Source: Candidatus Obscuribacterales bacterium (GTDB lineage: Bacteria; Cyanobacteriota; Vampirovibrionia; Obscuribacterales; Obscuribacteraceae). Taken from it: a DNA stretch of 64,000 nucleotides. The DNA lies in NCBI GenBank assembly GCA_019750335.1, contig JAIEOQ010000003.1, positions 434,001 through 498,000 of the forward strand, in the 5' to 3' direction. Under the pieces are notes generated by a model. It did no database searches. It had not been told where the DNA came from and saw only the letters and a program-made list of their open reading frames with translations. Shown piece after piece: positions 35,924-45,072 of this stretch (the first letter of the stretch is position 1; each line of letters starts with the position of its first letter). The translations under genes were made by a program, and so were the position numbers.

Positions 35924-36327
35924 GGCGGAGCATCGCCAGCAAGCATTGCCCAGAACTGTCTGGTTACATCCCAGACATTCTCATTCTTCCAGTTATAAAG
36001 AGAACAGCGCATTGTCCAACTACCCTCTGAAGTAATACTGAAATCAAGAGGGATGATTGAATGTCCGCGGAATAAATCGTTTGGATCGTTAGCATTGAAA
36101 TCTTTGCTGACAACTGTACGTCCGCTTGGATCTTCGATTTCAAGATGGCCCTTATATTGTCTTCTTTCATACGGCGTGCCAAAACCGATTACACAATGAC
36201 AATTTATTGCCGAAGGAAAATTTTTGACAACAAATAAATCGAACAGTCCTCGGGCGTTGATCCGTCCGTCTTCTGCAAGATCAGCTTTGTCACAAAGAAG
36301 TATGTAACCGCTGTGCAGATATTTCAT
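35914..36327 (-). CDS. Hypothetical protein, beta-rich, about 137 residues
   Basis: Starts at ATG 36327 (MKYLHSGYILLCD), with GAGGAG 6 bases upstream; a longer frame to 36405 is not supported. The chain looks like a beta sandwich (LFDLFVVKNFPSAINCHCVIGF, HLEIEDPSGRTVVS, GSWTMRCSLYNWKN), reminiscent of small DUF6941-type proteins, but that match is from memory and uncertain. No signal peptide or TM. Followed by a hairpin shared with the convergent gene. Confidence 0.62.
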   Translation of the reverse strand: MKYLHSGYILLCDKADLAEDGRINARGLFDLFVVKNFPSAINCHCVIGFGTPYERRQYKGHLEIEDPSGRTVVSKDFNANDPNDLFRGHSIIPLDFSITSEGSWTMRCSLYNWKNENVWDVTRQFWAMLAGDAPPDP

Positions 36328-36403
36328 CCCTGACTCCTCTAGTTTTGACGCTGGAAGGCTTATCAGTTTAGCTGATGAGCCGAAGGTGCGATCATGCATT
36401 GAC

Positions 36404-36439
36404 AAAAAAAAGAGGGACGAATCTGCATTCGCCCCTCTT
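36404..36439 (-). terminator. Intrinsic terminator of fusA
   Basis: Read leftwards, a 13-bp stem (36427-36439 with 36410-36422, one G-T wobble) closes a 4-nt GCAG loop and is followed by seven T residues (complement of 36404-36410). It begins 19 bp past the fusA stop. The wobble pairs only in the leftward RNA, so it is oriented for fusA. Confidence 0.85.
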
Positions 36440-36457
36440 CGTTCTTTTTACTTTGTC

Positions 36458-38560
36458 TTAGCGAGCGGTTGCTTTGCGTCCGGAAATGACGGTTTCAGCA
36501 ATGTTGCCCGGAACTTCTTCGTAATGGTCGAATTCCATCGTGAAGGTACCCTGACCACGAGTCTTGTTACGGATGTCAGTGGCATAACCGAACATTTCGG
36601 AAAGCGGTACTTGAGCACGCACTTTGGAAAGCTTGTCCAAAGTATCCATACCTTCAACACGTCCGCGACGGCTGGAGATATCACCGATAACATCGCCCAT
36701 ATAGTCTTCCGGTACTTCAACTTCGACTTTCATTACAGGCTCAAGCAATATCGGCTTGGCTTTCATGAAGCCTTCTTTGAAGGCCATAGAACCAGCGATA
36801 CGGAACGCCATTTCTGACGAGTCGACTTCGTGGTACGAACCGAAAGTAAGGGTGACGCGGAAATCGATAACCGGATAGCCGGCAAGAACACCGCCTGCCG
36901 AAGCTTCCTTGATACCGTAATCAACAGCAGGAATGTACTCTTTCGGAATCACGCCGCCAACGATCTTGTTGACGAATTCGTAACCGGTACCTGGTTCGGT
37001 CGGTTCCATTTCGATAACAACGTGACCGTATTGACCTTTACCACCAGACTGTCTAATGAACTTGCCTTCTTGCTTGATTTTGTTCTTGAAGGTTTCACGA
37101 TAAGCAACTTGCGGTTTACCGACGTTGGCTTCAACTTTGAATTCACGAAGCAAACGGTCAACAATGATTTCCAGGTGCAATTCACCCATACCGGAGATGA
37201 TTGTTTGTCCAGTTTCAGCATCAACTTTGACGCGGAAGGTCGGATCTTCTTCAGCCAAGCGTCCAAGCGCAACACCAAGTTTGTCCGAATCAGCTTTGGT
37301 TTTCGGTTCGATAGCAACCGAGATAACTGGTTCAGGGAACTTCATTGACTCAAGAATAATCGGTGAATCATCGGCGCAAAGAGTATCACCGGTAGTGGTA
37401 TCTTTCAAACCGACAGCAGCAACGATATCACCGGCACCGGCTTCTTGAACGTCTTTACGTTGATCAGCTTGCAGCTGGATCAAACGGCTAATTCGTTCAC
37501 GCTTGCCCTTACTACTGTTGCTTACGTAAGAACCGGCAGTGAGTTTACCGCTGTATACGCGCAAGAAGGTCAATTTACCGACGAAAGGATCGTTCATTAC
37601 TTTGAAGGCCAAAGCAGCAAACGGTTCAGTATCTTCGCATTTACGAACGCCTTCTTCACCGTTCGGCAACAAACCTTTGATCGCAGCTACGTCAACCGGT
37701 GAAGGTAAGTAGTCGCAAATAGCATCGAGCAAAGCTTGTACGCCTTTATTCTTGAAGGCTGAACCAACAAGAATCGGCACAATTTTGTTTTGGCAAACTG
37801 CTTTACGCAAAGCAACCACTTTTTCTTCGTAAGTGATCGGTTGCTCAGCCAAATATTTGTCCATCAAAGCATCGTCGGACTCAACGATGGCATCTGTCAG
37901 CTCACGACTGTATTGTTCGTAAACTTCTTTCAAATCGTCCGGAATCGGTACTTCAATCATATTGCGGCCAAGCTTATCGGTTTCATCAAAATGCCAAGCT
38001 TTGCCCGACAGTACATCGACATAACCAATGAATTCAGCTTCAGCGCCGATTGGAATTTGTAGCGGCTGACCGTTGGTCCAGGTTGAGTGCATACCCGGAA
38101 GCATAGTTTTGATTTGTTTTACGACCCGGAAATAATCGGAACCGGAACGGTCCATCTTATTGACGAACACCATACGCGGTACTTCGTAACGGTTAGCTTG
38201 TTTCCAAACTGTGTTGGTTTGCGGTTGCACACCGGCAACTGCGCAAAGAACGATAACTACGCCATCAAGCACCCGCATCGAGCGCTCAACTTCAACCGTA
38301 AAATCAACGTGCCCAGGGGTGTCGATTAAGTTGATTCTTTTATCTTTCCAATAGCTGGTGATAGCGGCTGCCGTAATCGTGATACCGCGCTCTTTTTCCT
38401 GCTCCATCCAGTCGGTGACAGTTGTGCCGTCATGCACTTCACCGATTTTGTGAATCAGACCCGAATAGAACAAGATTCTTTCGGTAGTGGTTGTTTTGCC
38501 GGCGTCAATGTGAGCAGCAATGCCCATATTGCGCAAATTTACTAATGTATTGGTAGTCAC
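36458..38560 (-). CDS. fusA: Elongation factor G
   Basis: 700 residues, full length. It catalyses GTP-dependent translocation on the ribosome. G1 is [14 protein letters not shown]2/G3 appear as RGITI and DTPGHVDF, and G4 as NKMDR. Domain IV and V segments ([39 protein letters not shown]) are canonical. The GTG start at 38560 has AAGGA 9 bases upstream. It follows rpsL-rpsG on the same strand but is separated from rpsG by 228 bp with a terminator-like hairpin. A strong terminator follows it. No tuf gene is adjacent in the window. Confidence 0.98.
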   Translation of the reverse strand: MTTNTLVNLRNMGIAAHIDAGKTTTTERILFYSGLIHKIGEVHDGTTVTDWMEQEKERGITITAAAITSYWKDKRINLIDTPGHVDFTVEVERSMRVLDGVVIVLCAVAGVQPQTNTVWKQANRYEVPRMVFVNKMDRSGSDYFRVVKQIKTMLPGMHSTWTNGQPLQIPIGAEAEFIGYVDVLSGKAWHFDETDKLGRNMIEVPIPDDLKEVYEQYSRELTDAIVESDDALMDKYLAEQPITYEEKVVALRKAVCQNKIVPILVGSAFKNKGVQALLDAICDYLPSPVDVAAIKGLLPNGEEGVRKCEDTEPFAALAFKVMNDPFVGKLTFLRVYSGKLTAGSYVSNSSKGKRERISRLIQLQADQRKDVQEAGAGDIVAAVGLKDTTTGDTLCADDSPIILESMKFPEPVISVAIEPKTKADSDKLGVALGRLAEEDPTFRVKVDAETGQTIISGMGELHLEIIVDRLLREFKVEANVGKPQVAYRETFKNKIKQEGKFIRQSGGKGQYGHVVIEMEPTEPGTGYEFVNKIVGGVIPKEYIPAVDYGIKEASAGGVLAGYPVIDFRVTLTFGSYHEVDSSEMAFRIAGSMAFKEGFMKAKPILLEPVMKVEVEVPEDYMGDVIGDISSRRGRVEGMDTLDKLSKVRAQVPLSEMFGYATDIRNKTRGQGTFTMEFDHYEEVPGNIAETVISGRKATAR

Positions 38561-38737
38561 CGTCTGATTTCCTTAAATCGCTCTGTCAACACAGGAAGGG
38601 CTGGATCATTTGGGTATTGATACGGCCATTCTTTATTACAACCGAAAACCACTGGTTACAGCTGCAAGTTTGCTATCTCTTAATTATATTAGGTATCCGA
38701 ACCTTTTGCCCGTCAAGGTTGCGCTCGTTTAACAACA

Positions 38738-38762
38738 AAGGCATGGTCGATGACCATGCCTT
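38738..38762 (-). terminator. Terminator-like hairpin between rpsG and fusA
   Basis: Perfect 11-bp stem AAGGCATGGTC/GACCATGCCTT with a 3-nt loop, 26 bp past the rpsG stop. Read leftwards it is followed by TTGTTGTTAAA, a broken U-tract. It could partly terminate the ribosomal transcript or act as an RNA-stability element before fusA. The rest of the 228-bp rpsG-fusA spacer (38561-38788) shows no gene. Confidence 0.6.
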
Positions 38763-38788
38763 GTCGATTCTATTTCGCTCTTATCTTT

Positions 38789-39259
38789 TTAATAACGATA
38801 ATGAGCAAATGCTTTGTTAGCTTCAGCCATTTTGTGCGTTTCATCACGCTTTTTAACTGAAGCACCAGCACCGTTGGCAGCATCGATCAACTCAGCGCTT
38901 AAACGCTCGCTGAATGAACGACCAGCTCTTTTACGGCTGTTGGAGATAATCCATTGAGTAGCCAGAGCCGTACCGCGTTGTTGTTTAACTTCAATCGGTA
39001 CTTGATAGGTCGAACCGCCGACCCGTCTTGCCTTAACTTCAACAAGCGGAGTTACATTTTTGACCGCTTTATTGAACACTTCCATCGGCTCTACTTTGCT
39101 ACGTTCTTTAACGATTGCTAATGCTTCATACAAAACGCGTTGGGCAACGCTTTTCTTTCCACACTGCATCATTCTGTGAACGAAGCGCGAGATCAGCTGG
39201 CTGCTATATACAGCATCCGGCGGGGGAATTCTTTTTTCTATTACGGCTCTTCTAGACAT
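38789..39259 (-). CDS. rpsG: 30S ribosomal protein S7
   Basis: 156 residues, normal bacterial length. MSRRAVIEKRIPPPDAVYSS, RFVHRMMQCGKKS, VEVKARRVGGSTYQVP and RGTALATQWI are family-diagnostic. S7 nucleates assembly of the 30S head by binding 16S rRNA and regulates the str operon in E. coli. AGGAT precedes the ATG. It lies 25 bp after rpsL. Confidence 0.98.
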   Translation of the reverse strand: MSRRAVIEKRIPPPDAVYSSQLISRFVHRMMQCGKKSVAQRVLYEALAIVKERSKVEPMEVFNKAVKNVTPLVEVKARRVGGSTYQVPIEVKQQRGTALATQWIISNSRKRAGRSFSERLSAELIDAANGAGASVKKRDETHKMAEANKAFAHYRY

Positions 39260-39284
39260 TAATCAGATCCTAACTGTCTAACTA

Positions 39285-39689
39285 CTATTTTTTCTTACCG
39301 GCAGCTGCTGGAGCGCCTGGTTTGGGACGTTTGGCTCCGTACTTGGAACGGCTCTGCATGCGATCTTTAACGCCGGCAGTATCCAGAGCTCCGCGCACGA
39401 TGTGGTAACGAACTCCGGGGAGGTCTTTGACCCGACCGCCGCGAACCAGAACTACAGAGTGTTCTTGGAGATTATGTCCGACACCAGGGATATAGGCAGT
39501 GATTTCCATGCCATTGGTAAGTCTGACACGAGCGATTTTTCTTAAAGCTGAATTTGGTTTCTTGGGCGTAGTTGTCTTCACCTGAGTGCAGACACCACGA
39601 CGTTGAGGGCAAGACTTCAGTGCTGGTGACTTGGTCTTGTACGTGGCTTGCTGTCTTTCGCGGCGAATCAACTGATTTATGGTAGGCAC
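39285..39689 (-). CDS. rpsL: 30S ribosomal protein S12 (GTG start)
   Basis: 134 residues from GTG 39689, chosen because it yields the universal N-terminus [11 protein letters not shown] and has AGGAG 8 bases upstream; a longer frame to 39767 is not real. [20 protein letters not shown] and [12 protein letters not shown] are canonical, with the streptomycin-region Lys (TPKKPNSA) wild-type in appearance. The C-terminus extends past the usual SKYG(A)KRPK by a Pro/Ala/Lys tail ([11 protein letters not shown]). First gene of the rpsL-rpsG unit. Confidence 0.97.
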   Translation of the reverse strand: MPTINQLIRRERQQATYKTKSPALKSCPQRRGVCTQVKTTTPKKPNSALRKIARVRLTNGMEITAYIPGVGHNLQEHSVVLVRGGRVKDLPGVRYHIVRGALDTAGVKDRMQSRSKYGAKRPKPGAPAAAGKKK

Positions 39690-39824
39690 AAACCAGTCTC
39701 CTGACTGAAGGGGACACAACAAAAGCGAAGACAAATCATATCGGTAAAAGCGCCCGAGTGTCAACAATTCTCGCTTTTGTAACAGGATTTTCCAACTTTC
39801 TTTAGAGTTGGAAATAACAGATAG

Positions 39825-40916
39825 TTAATTATGAGCGAGGTCCGAATTGGTTTTTTGGAGCTGGCCTGGCAATTGCACTCTGTCGGTAGCCAAAGGAAAG
39901 TTAATCACCGGATTGCTCAATTGAGGAATTGTTGCGTTACGTGATTTTTTTGTCGCTCTTTGCCAATGTTCACGCAAAAGTAAAAATGATTCTCCGCTTC
40001 GTTCAAAAGAATTGGCGACAAGAAACTCGTTGAGCTCCGGCTGAAAGTCGTAAACTTTGGCCCAGATTGGTCCTCGTGGTACATCCGCCAACAATTTTTC
40101 AATGGCAAATGAAATCAAATCTTCCGATAGATGCTTCCAGCCGGGATGGACAAAGAATTCAAGCAAATAACCGCGGTCAGGATCCGATTTCACTTTTACT
40201 GCCGCAGTCAAAACCCGACGTTCTATGTCATCTGAAACCCAGTACCAAGTCCGGGAACGCATCAATTTTTGCTTGCGACGCTCAACCGAAGTAAAAGGTA
40301 ACGGCTCTTTTAAGTCAAAATCATCCGGCATTAAAAGCAGAGCCTGGCGTAAAGTTGGCGGCAGGACTTCGGAATGCAGCTGAAAAAGCCCTTGCTTCAA
40401 ATGAGGAAGAGCTAGACGGAAACCTTCTTTAACCTGACCTTTCGCTTTATATTTTTCCGGATTGAAGCGATAAAAAGTAATCCGCGACGACCGGCAAAAA
40501 CCGCAGCTAGCAAAAAGCGATAAAGCGCCGTCATTTGCCGTGGGTACTTCGGCAAGAAAATGCATAACACCCTGGCTACCGAATTGAGCAAAAACATAAC
40601 GCAAAAGCTCCTGGGCGATGCCACGACCACGATGTTCCGGATGAATCACCAACTGGTCTATTTGCCAGCATCCTCTTGATTTGCTCATATGATGCAACTG
40701 AATGACGCCAAGAACCTGCCCTTCTTCTCTAGCTACATAAAGAGAAGGAGCGATATGTAGTTGGCAGGGCAACCAATGTTGCCAAAAAGCTAACCCTTTA
40801 AGGGCTAAGTCGTTTTCATTGATGGCAGTTGCCTCTTGTCTTACTTCTTCCTGGAATTGAAGAAGGAGGGCTACCTGTTTTAACTCATTTGTGGCGAAGG
40901 GCCCGATCTTGATCAT
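39825..40916 (-). CDS. GNAT-family N-acetyltransferase, possibly with two GNAT units
   Basis: 363 residues. The N-terminal half is a clear GNAT domain: LVIHPEHRGRGIAQELL carries the acetyl-CoA pyrophosphate-binding R-G-x-G-x-A loop (about 92-108). The C-terminal half (about 175-330) looks like a second, degenerate GNAT-like unit (YLLEFFVHPGWKHLSEDLISFAIEKL). Substrate unknown. Cytosolic. It is divergent from smpB, with 86 bp between. Confidence 0.82.
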   Translation of the reverse strand: MIKIGPFATNELKQVALLLQFQEEVRQEATAINENDLALKGLAFWQHWLPCQLHIAPSLYVAREEGQVLGVIQLHHMSKSRGCWQIDQLVIHPEHRGRGIAQELLRYVFAQFGSQGVMHFLAEVPTANDGALSLFASCGFCRSSRITFYRFNPEKYKAKGQVKEGFRLALPHLKQGLFQLHSEVLPPTLRQALLLMPDDFDLKEPLPFTSVERRKQKLMRSRTWYWVSDDIERRVLTAAVKVKSDPDRGYLLEFFVHPGWKHLSEDLISFAIEKLLADVPRGPIWAKVYDFQPELNEFLVANSFERSGESFLLLREHWQRATKKSRNATIPQLSNPVINFPLATDRVQLPGQLQKTNSDLAHN

Positions 40917-41002
40917 CGTCCTGCAATCCTGTTTGCGATGGCAAAGCCCTAGCAGAGAACCCTTTAATATTGTAACATCGTCTTTCTTTTCAGCCAGTCA
41001 TT

Positions 41003-41536
41003 ATGAGCGCCAAGAGCAAACAAACTAAAGCCCCCGCTAAACCAAGCGGCAGCACTGACAAAAACAACGAGAAACCGGTGCGTCTGGTTTCGGACAATAG
41101 ACGCGCGCGCCACGAATACGAAATTCTCCAAGTGTACGAATGCGGTATTGAACTGCAAGGCACCGAAGTAAAGTCTTTGCGCACTGGTCGCTGTAGCCTG
41201 CAAGATTCTTTCGGCAAAATCGAAGATGCTCAAGTTTGGCTCTATAACTGCCATATTTCGCCTTACGATCACGGCAATCGTTTCAACCATGAACCGACAC
41301 GCAAACGCCGTCTTCTTTTGCACAGTCGTGAAATTCTCAAGATACACCAGCAAATTAAGGAAAAAGGTTTGACCTTGATTCCTCTGCGTATGTTTTTCAA
41401 AAGGAATTGGGTTAAAGTAGATATTGCTTTAGCTCGGGGCAAGCATCTTTACGACAAGCGCGAAAGCATTGCCAAACGCGATACGAAGCGGCAACTCGAC
41501 AAGATGGCTAAGCAGATAAGACAACGAGATCAGTAA
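41003..41536 (+). CDS. smpB: SsrA-binding protein SmpB
   Basis: 177 residues, longer than the usual 150-160 because of a Lys/Pro-rich N-terminal extension (1-27). RRARHEYEILQVYECGIELQGTEVKSLR, SFGKIEDAQVWLYNCHISPY and GKHLYDKRESIAKRD are diagnostic. SmpB binds the tRNA-like part of tmRNA and carries it to stalled ribosomes. No ssrA gene was identified in the window. The upstream AT-rich stretch around 40960-40985 (TTTAATATTGTAACAT) may hold the promoter. Confidence 0.96.
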   Translation: MSAKSKQTKAPAKPSGSTDKNNEKPVRLVSDNRRARHEYEILQVYECGIELQGTEVKSLRTGRCSLQDSFGKIEDAQVWLYNCHISPYDHGNRFNHEPTRKRRLLLHSREILKIHQQIKEKGLTLIPLRMFFKRNWVKVDIALARGKHLYDKRESIAKRDTKRQLDKMAKQIRQRDQ

Positions 41537-41586
41537 ATCCGCTCCGAGCATGTTTGACACATAACTTGCATAGATGGGGCTCAATC

Positions 41587-44055
41587 ATGCGATATGCCGG
41601 CAGTTGGAAGGTCATTACCACTAAGCTTGCCCGGTTTTTGCCGGCAGCTATTATCAGCCTCTTCTCTCTGGCAACAACGCCAGCCTGGGCTGACTCACCA
41701 CTGGCGGTGCTTAACAGCGAGCGAAATCATTCTGCTTATTCCGAACAGCATATCGGTGACTACGATGAAGATTGGAGCGCTTTTAAAAGGACTTTCGAAA
41801 CTGCTAACGTGCGATACGATCAGTTGCGCGACAGCGATATAACCTCAGGTAGCGCCAAACTTTCGGCTTACAAAGTTATAGTTCTGCCTTTTCTTATTGA
41901 CATTCCTGCCGATGCAATTCATCATTTGCGCGACTATGTAGCCGCCGGCGGCAAACTGGTGATAACTGACGGCTGCGGCGTTCCAACAGGCAACGCTCAA
42001 GAAGCGATTGCCCTTTGCGGCGCCCAGGTAAGCGGGCATTCGACTATGCAAGAAGCCAAACAGTTTGTTTGGCCGCGCACACCCTTTGCCTTGAACCAGG
42101 ACTTTGCCGTCGGTACATTGGTCGCTGATTTGATTACACACAATCCCTCAGGTACCATCGCCTCCTGGCTGGATAAACAAGGCAAAGAAAGTGGTATTGC
42201 TATTGCCGGTAAATCGGGCAACGCATACATCGGCTGGGCGCCAGGCTTACAAGGCGAACTCAGCTCAAACGCTCAAATTTTGTCTTTGATTCTTGAAGAA
42301 GCCTGCCCAGGGATTACCCAACAAGCAGCGGTACAAATCAGCTTCGCCGAATTTCAAAACATTGAACAAGAGCTGGCTTATTTGCAAAAACGCACTGATG
42401 AAATAATCAAAACGGCAAAACAAGCCGATTTAGCTGTCTCATTCAAATTGATTCAAGAGAACTATGACGCAGCTATCGCTCATGTGGAAAATTTCTACAA
42501 AGCATATAAAGAACGTCGTTTTTATGAGGCTGACGCTGAAGTTTCAGCGGCGCGTCATGAGTACGCTCTTGCTTTTGCTAAAGCGATGCCGACTCGTCCG
42601 GTCGAGTGTCGGGCCCTATGGCTCGACCGCGGCACCATTGTTGCTTGCAAAAACGAACAAGGCTTGCGCGAACTATTCGACAAACTCAATTCAGCTCATA
42701 TCAATATTGTTTATTTCGAAACTAACAACGCCGGCTTCACCATGTATCCCTCGCGCTACGCGCTACAAAATCCGCAAATCGGTACTTGGGACGCTCTTAG
42801 CTCAGCAATACAATTAGCCCACGAACGTGGCATGGAGTTGCATGCGTGGCTTTGGAATTTCAATGTCGGCAATGAACGCCACAATCCGATTATCGGCAAA
42901 GAGCTAGAGTATCCCGGTCCTGTGCTTTCCAACAAAAAAATGAGCTGGGCACTGGCTGGTAAACAAGGTTCTTTGTTCGCACATAACCAGCATGAATACT
43001 GGGTTGATCCAGCGAATCTTGAAGCACGTCAATACTGCAGAAATCTTTGCTTAGAGGTGGTAAGCCGCTATCCGGTTGACGGATTGCAGTACGACTATAT
43101 TCGTTATCCTTTCAATTACAAACCAAATCAGATGGGCTGGGATTGGAGCGGACGCTTACGTTTTGAACGTGAAACCGGACTCAGCCTGGATAATTTGGAT
43201 GAAGAAACAGCACAAGTATGGCAAGCTTGGCGTATAGCCCAAGTTAACGCTTTTGTCGAAGAGACTTCGAATCTTTTGCGCAAAACACGTCCTGGTATTC
43301 GCATTACGGCTGCTGTTTACGGTACTCCCCGTCGGCTGCGTTGCGGCAATATTCAGCAAGAATGGGAATCCTGGATTCAACGCGGCTGGATCGATGCAAT
43401 CAATCCTATGACTTATGTAGCTACAGCTAAAGATTTGCAGATTGCCGGCAACAACTGTCGTGAAGCATCAGAAGATAAAGCGCTTGTTTTTCCGGGCATC
43501 TCCATACGCCAACTCGATACGGCCGGATTTATCGAACAGCTAGATACGGCAAGAGCAATTGGCACTTTGGGCACCACATTTTTTGCTGCAGCTCAACTCG
43601 ATGATAAAAAGCTAGAGCTTCTACGGATCGGACCTTATCGCAAACAAGCTTTGATGACACCGCAATCCGACCCAATTAAAGCCGGGCAACTTTTAATTGA
43701 CGACTTTATCGCTACGGTCAATCGCTATTTGCACGATCCTTCAAAAAGAGTGATTTCGGATACGGCCAGTACCAACGAAGTAGTAAAAGAGATTGATGCT
43801 ATTCAAAAAGAAATGCATTCTCTGGCAACGCAATCATCTGCTCAAGATATAAACAATGTACGTGAGCATATAGCCAAGCTCAATCATCTGGTCAAAGATT
43901 GGTTACGTATAGAAGCTTTCGCCCAGCGTGGCTTTAGAGCTCAGTACATTATCAGCTATCTGTCGCAAGTTGAATCCATTCTCACTTACGCAGCTCATCG
44001 CAGCCAAACCCATTTCAGCTCACAAACAGCTGCTTTGCCAACACCGGAAAACTAA
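41587..44055 (+). CDS. Secreted GHL10-like glycoside hydrolase with N-terminal amidotransferase-like domain
   Basis: About 822 residues from ATG 41587. A signal peptide (FLPAAIISLFSLATTPAWA) leads to a flavodoxin/glutamine-amidotransferase-like domain (about 35-235; YKVIVLPFLIDIPADAIHHLRDYVAAGGKLVITDGCG). A helical linker (about 255-335) is followed by a GHL10/DUF187-type TIM barrel (about 340-700) with ECRALWLDRGT, GMELHAWLWNFNVG, DGLQYDYIRYPF and DAINPMTYVA. GHL10 members include YngK-like peptidoglycan or exopolysaccharide hydrolases, though many are uncharacterised. A C-terminal coiled coil ends the protein. A TTG at 41554 is less likely. A terminator follows. Confidence 0.82.
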   Translation: MRYAGSWKVITTKLARFLPAAIISLFSLATTPAWADSPLAVLNSERNHSAYSEQHIGDYDEDWSAFKRTFETANVRYDQLRDSDITSGSAKLSAYKVIVLPFLIDIPADAIHHLRDYVAAGGKLVITDGCGVPTGNAQEAIALCGAQVSGHSTMQEAKQFVWPRTPFALNQDFAVGTLVADLITHNPSGTIASWLDKQGKESGIAIAGKSGNAYIGWAPGLQGELSSNAQILSLILEEACPGITQQAAVQISFAEFQNIEQELAYLQKRTDEIIKTAKQADLAVSFKLIQENYDAAIAHVENFYKAYKERRFYEADAEVSAARHEYALAFAKAMPTRPVECRALWLDRGTIVACKNEQGLRELFDKLNSAHINIVYFETNNAGFTMYPSRYALQNPQIGTWDALSSAIQLAHERGMELHAWLWNFNVGNERHNPIIGKELEYPGPVLSNKKMSWALAGKQGSLFAHNQHEYWVDPANLEARQYCRNLCLEVVSRYPVDGLQYDYIRYPFNYKPNQMGWDWSGRLRFERETGLSLDNLDEETAQVWQAWRIAQVNAFVEETSNLLRKTRPGIRITAAVYGTPRRLRCGNIQQEWESWIQRGWIDAINPMTYVATAKDLQIAGNNCREASEDKALVFPGISIRQLDTAGFIEQLDTARAIGTLGTTFFAAAQLDDKKLELLRIGPYRKQALMTPQSDPIKAGQLLIDDFIATVNRYLHDPSKRVISDTASTNEVVKEIDAIQKEMHSLATQSSAQDINNVREHIAKLNHLVKDWLRIEAFAQRGFRAQYIISYLSQVESILTYAAHRSQTHFSSQTAALPTPEN

Positions 44056-44065
44056 GTCAATAAAA

Positions 44066-44102
44066 AAAATGATGCCTGGGCTAAAAACCCAGACATCATT
44101 TT
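44066..44102. terminator. Bidirectional intrinsic terminator
   Basis: A 15-bp stem (44066-44080 with 44088-44102, one mismatch that becomes a G-T wobble in the leftward RNA) closes a 7-nt loop. T-runs occur on both sides: complement of the A-run at 44062-44069 leftwards, and TTTT rightwards. It separates two convergent genes (41587-44055 and 44133-44720). Confidence 0.85.
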
Positions 44103-44132
44103 CAGTATCTATGAATCAGAACTAAGCTTTGC

Positions 44133-44720
44133 TTAGCTGTTGAAAGACCATTCGTTGGTGGTGCTAACAATCGGAGCTGGAGCTACCGGAGCGGGAGCAG
44201 GAGCAACAATTGTCTCAACTTGTTCAATAGCTTCCGGTTGGAAGTTTTGAATTGGTTGTTCTGACGCAGCAGCGGGACCGGCAGCGACGGCTTTGAGCGA
44301 GTCATCCAGCAAGCCGGCTTTCTCGCGCAGTAAGTACTCTATATAATCGCCGCGGCTCATGCGAGACGCTGCAACTTGTTCGTCGAGCAAACGGTGGGCA
44401 AGCGGGGTTACGCATACAGCGGTAGTTGTACCTCTGTTCTTACCGAAGAAGTAAGATTTTGCGCCGCCCTTCGGACCGGTCTGCTTGGCAGTAGACGGAA
44501 GTCTCAAAGGAGCTTGTCCTGCTCGCTCACGGATGAGCATTTCCACATAGTCACCGTTAGAGACGGTTGCAGCAGCGGCTTGCTCTTTCAACAACTGACG
44601 ACCAAGAGCCGTGAGGTTGAAAGAAACTGATCCGGATTCCTTTCCAGGAAATCTGGAACGGCGCGGCGACGTTGTCTTCGCGGCGGGTGTGGTTGGTGTA
44701 GTTGTAACCGTTGTGTTCAT
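44133..44720 (-). CDS. Putative DNA-binding protein with two tandem ribbon-helix-helix-like modules
   Basis: 195 residues. Two similar modules of about 42 residues are separated by a Lys/Gly linker: one at about 30-70 (SVSFNLTALGRQLLKEQAAAA, SNGDYVEMLIRERAG) and one at about 95-140 (TAVCVTPLAHRLLDEQVAASR, SRGDYIEYLLREKAG). Strand-helix-helix with GDYxExLxRExAG is the pattern of ribbon-helix-helix proteins. Termini are low-complexity: Thr/Pro/Lys-rich at the N-terminus, Ala/Pro-rich at the C-terminus (APAPAPVAPAP). A built-in RHH dimer is inferred. Divergence from any named family prevents a target assignment. Confidence 0.6.
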   Translation of the reverse strand: MNTTVTTTPTTPAAKTTSPRRSRFPGKESGSVSFNLTALGRQLLKEQAAAATVSNGDYVEMLIRERAGQAPLRLPSTAKQTGPKGGAKSYFFGKNRGTTTAVCVTPLAHRLLDEQVAASRMSRGDYIEYLLREKAGLLDDSLKAVAAGPAAASEQPIQNFQPEAIEQVETIVAPAPAPVAPAPIVSTTNEWSFNS

Positions 44721-45072
44721 CTAGTTTTCGGCAGAAGTGCCTTTGATTGGTTTTCAATCGCCTTTTCTGCCTTCCCTCCTTTTCTTCCGAGCACATGAAC
44801 CTACGAACTATTAAAACGGTGACAGATGTCCTTAATTGCGGTGAGCCAGTATTTCTGTCTCCATGCCAACTTCCTGTTGATCATGACGTTGGATTGGGAG
44901 GATGTCTTCTCATTTGGTTACACTTTACATGTTTCCGTTGAGGAGCTGACCTGACAACCCTTTTCAAGCTCTTGATTATAAAGCAGAACAGGAAGAATTA
45001 GCAGTAGTCATGTATTACAGTCTTATTATTTATCAAGGTTTTCAAGAGATAAGTCGTAATACTTTGTCACTA
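44721..45072. other. Gene-free stretch
   Basis: 352 bp between two leftward genes. It must contain the promoter and leader of the tandem RHH gene. I see no convincing coding frame: a 64-codon rightward frame at 44747 is Cys/Leu-rich with no family look or ribosome-binding site. I see no strong hairpin or repeat. Confidence 0.5.

Noticed and set aside
35685-36035. 116-codon rightward frame across the 35.8-36.0 kb junction
   Set aside because: It overlaps two better-supported genes and a hairpin; composition is basic and repetitive, as in shadow frames.
36830-37348. 172-codon antisense frame inside fusA
   Set aside because: Opposite a highly conserved gene; no ribosome-binding site or family resemblance.
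44747-44941. 64-codon rightward frame in the 44.7-45.1 kb gap
   Set aside because: No ribosome-binding site, unusual Cys/Leu/Pro composition and no recognisable motif.
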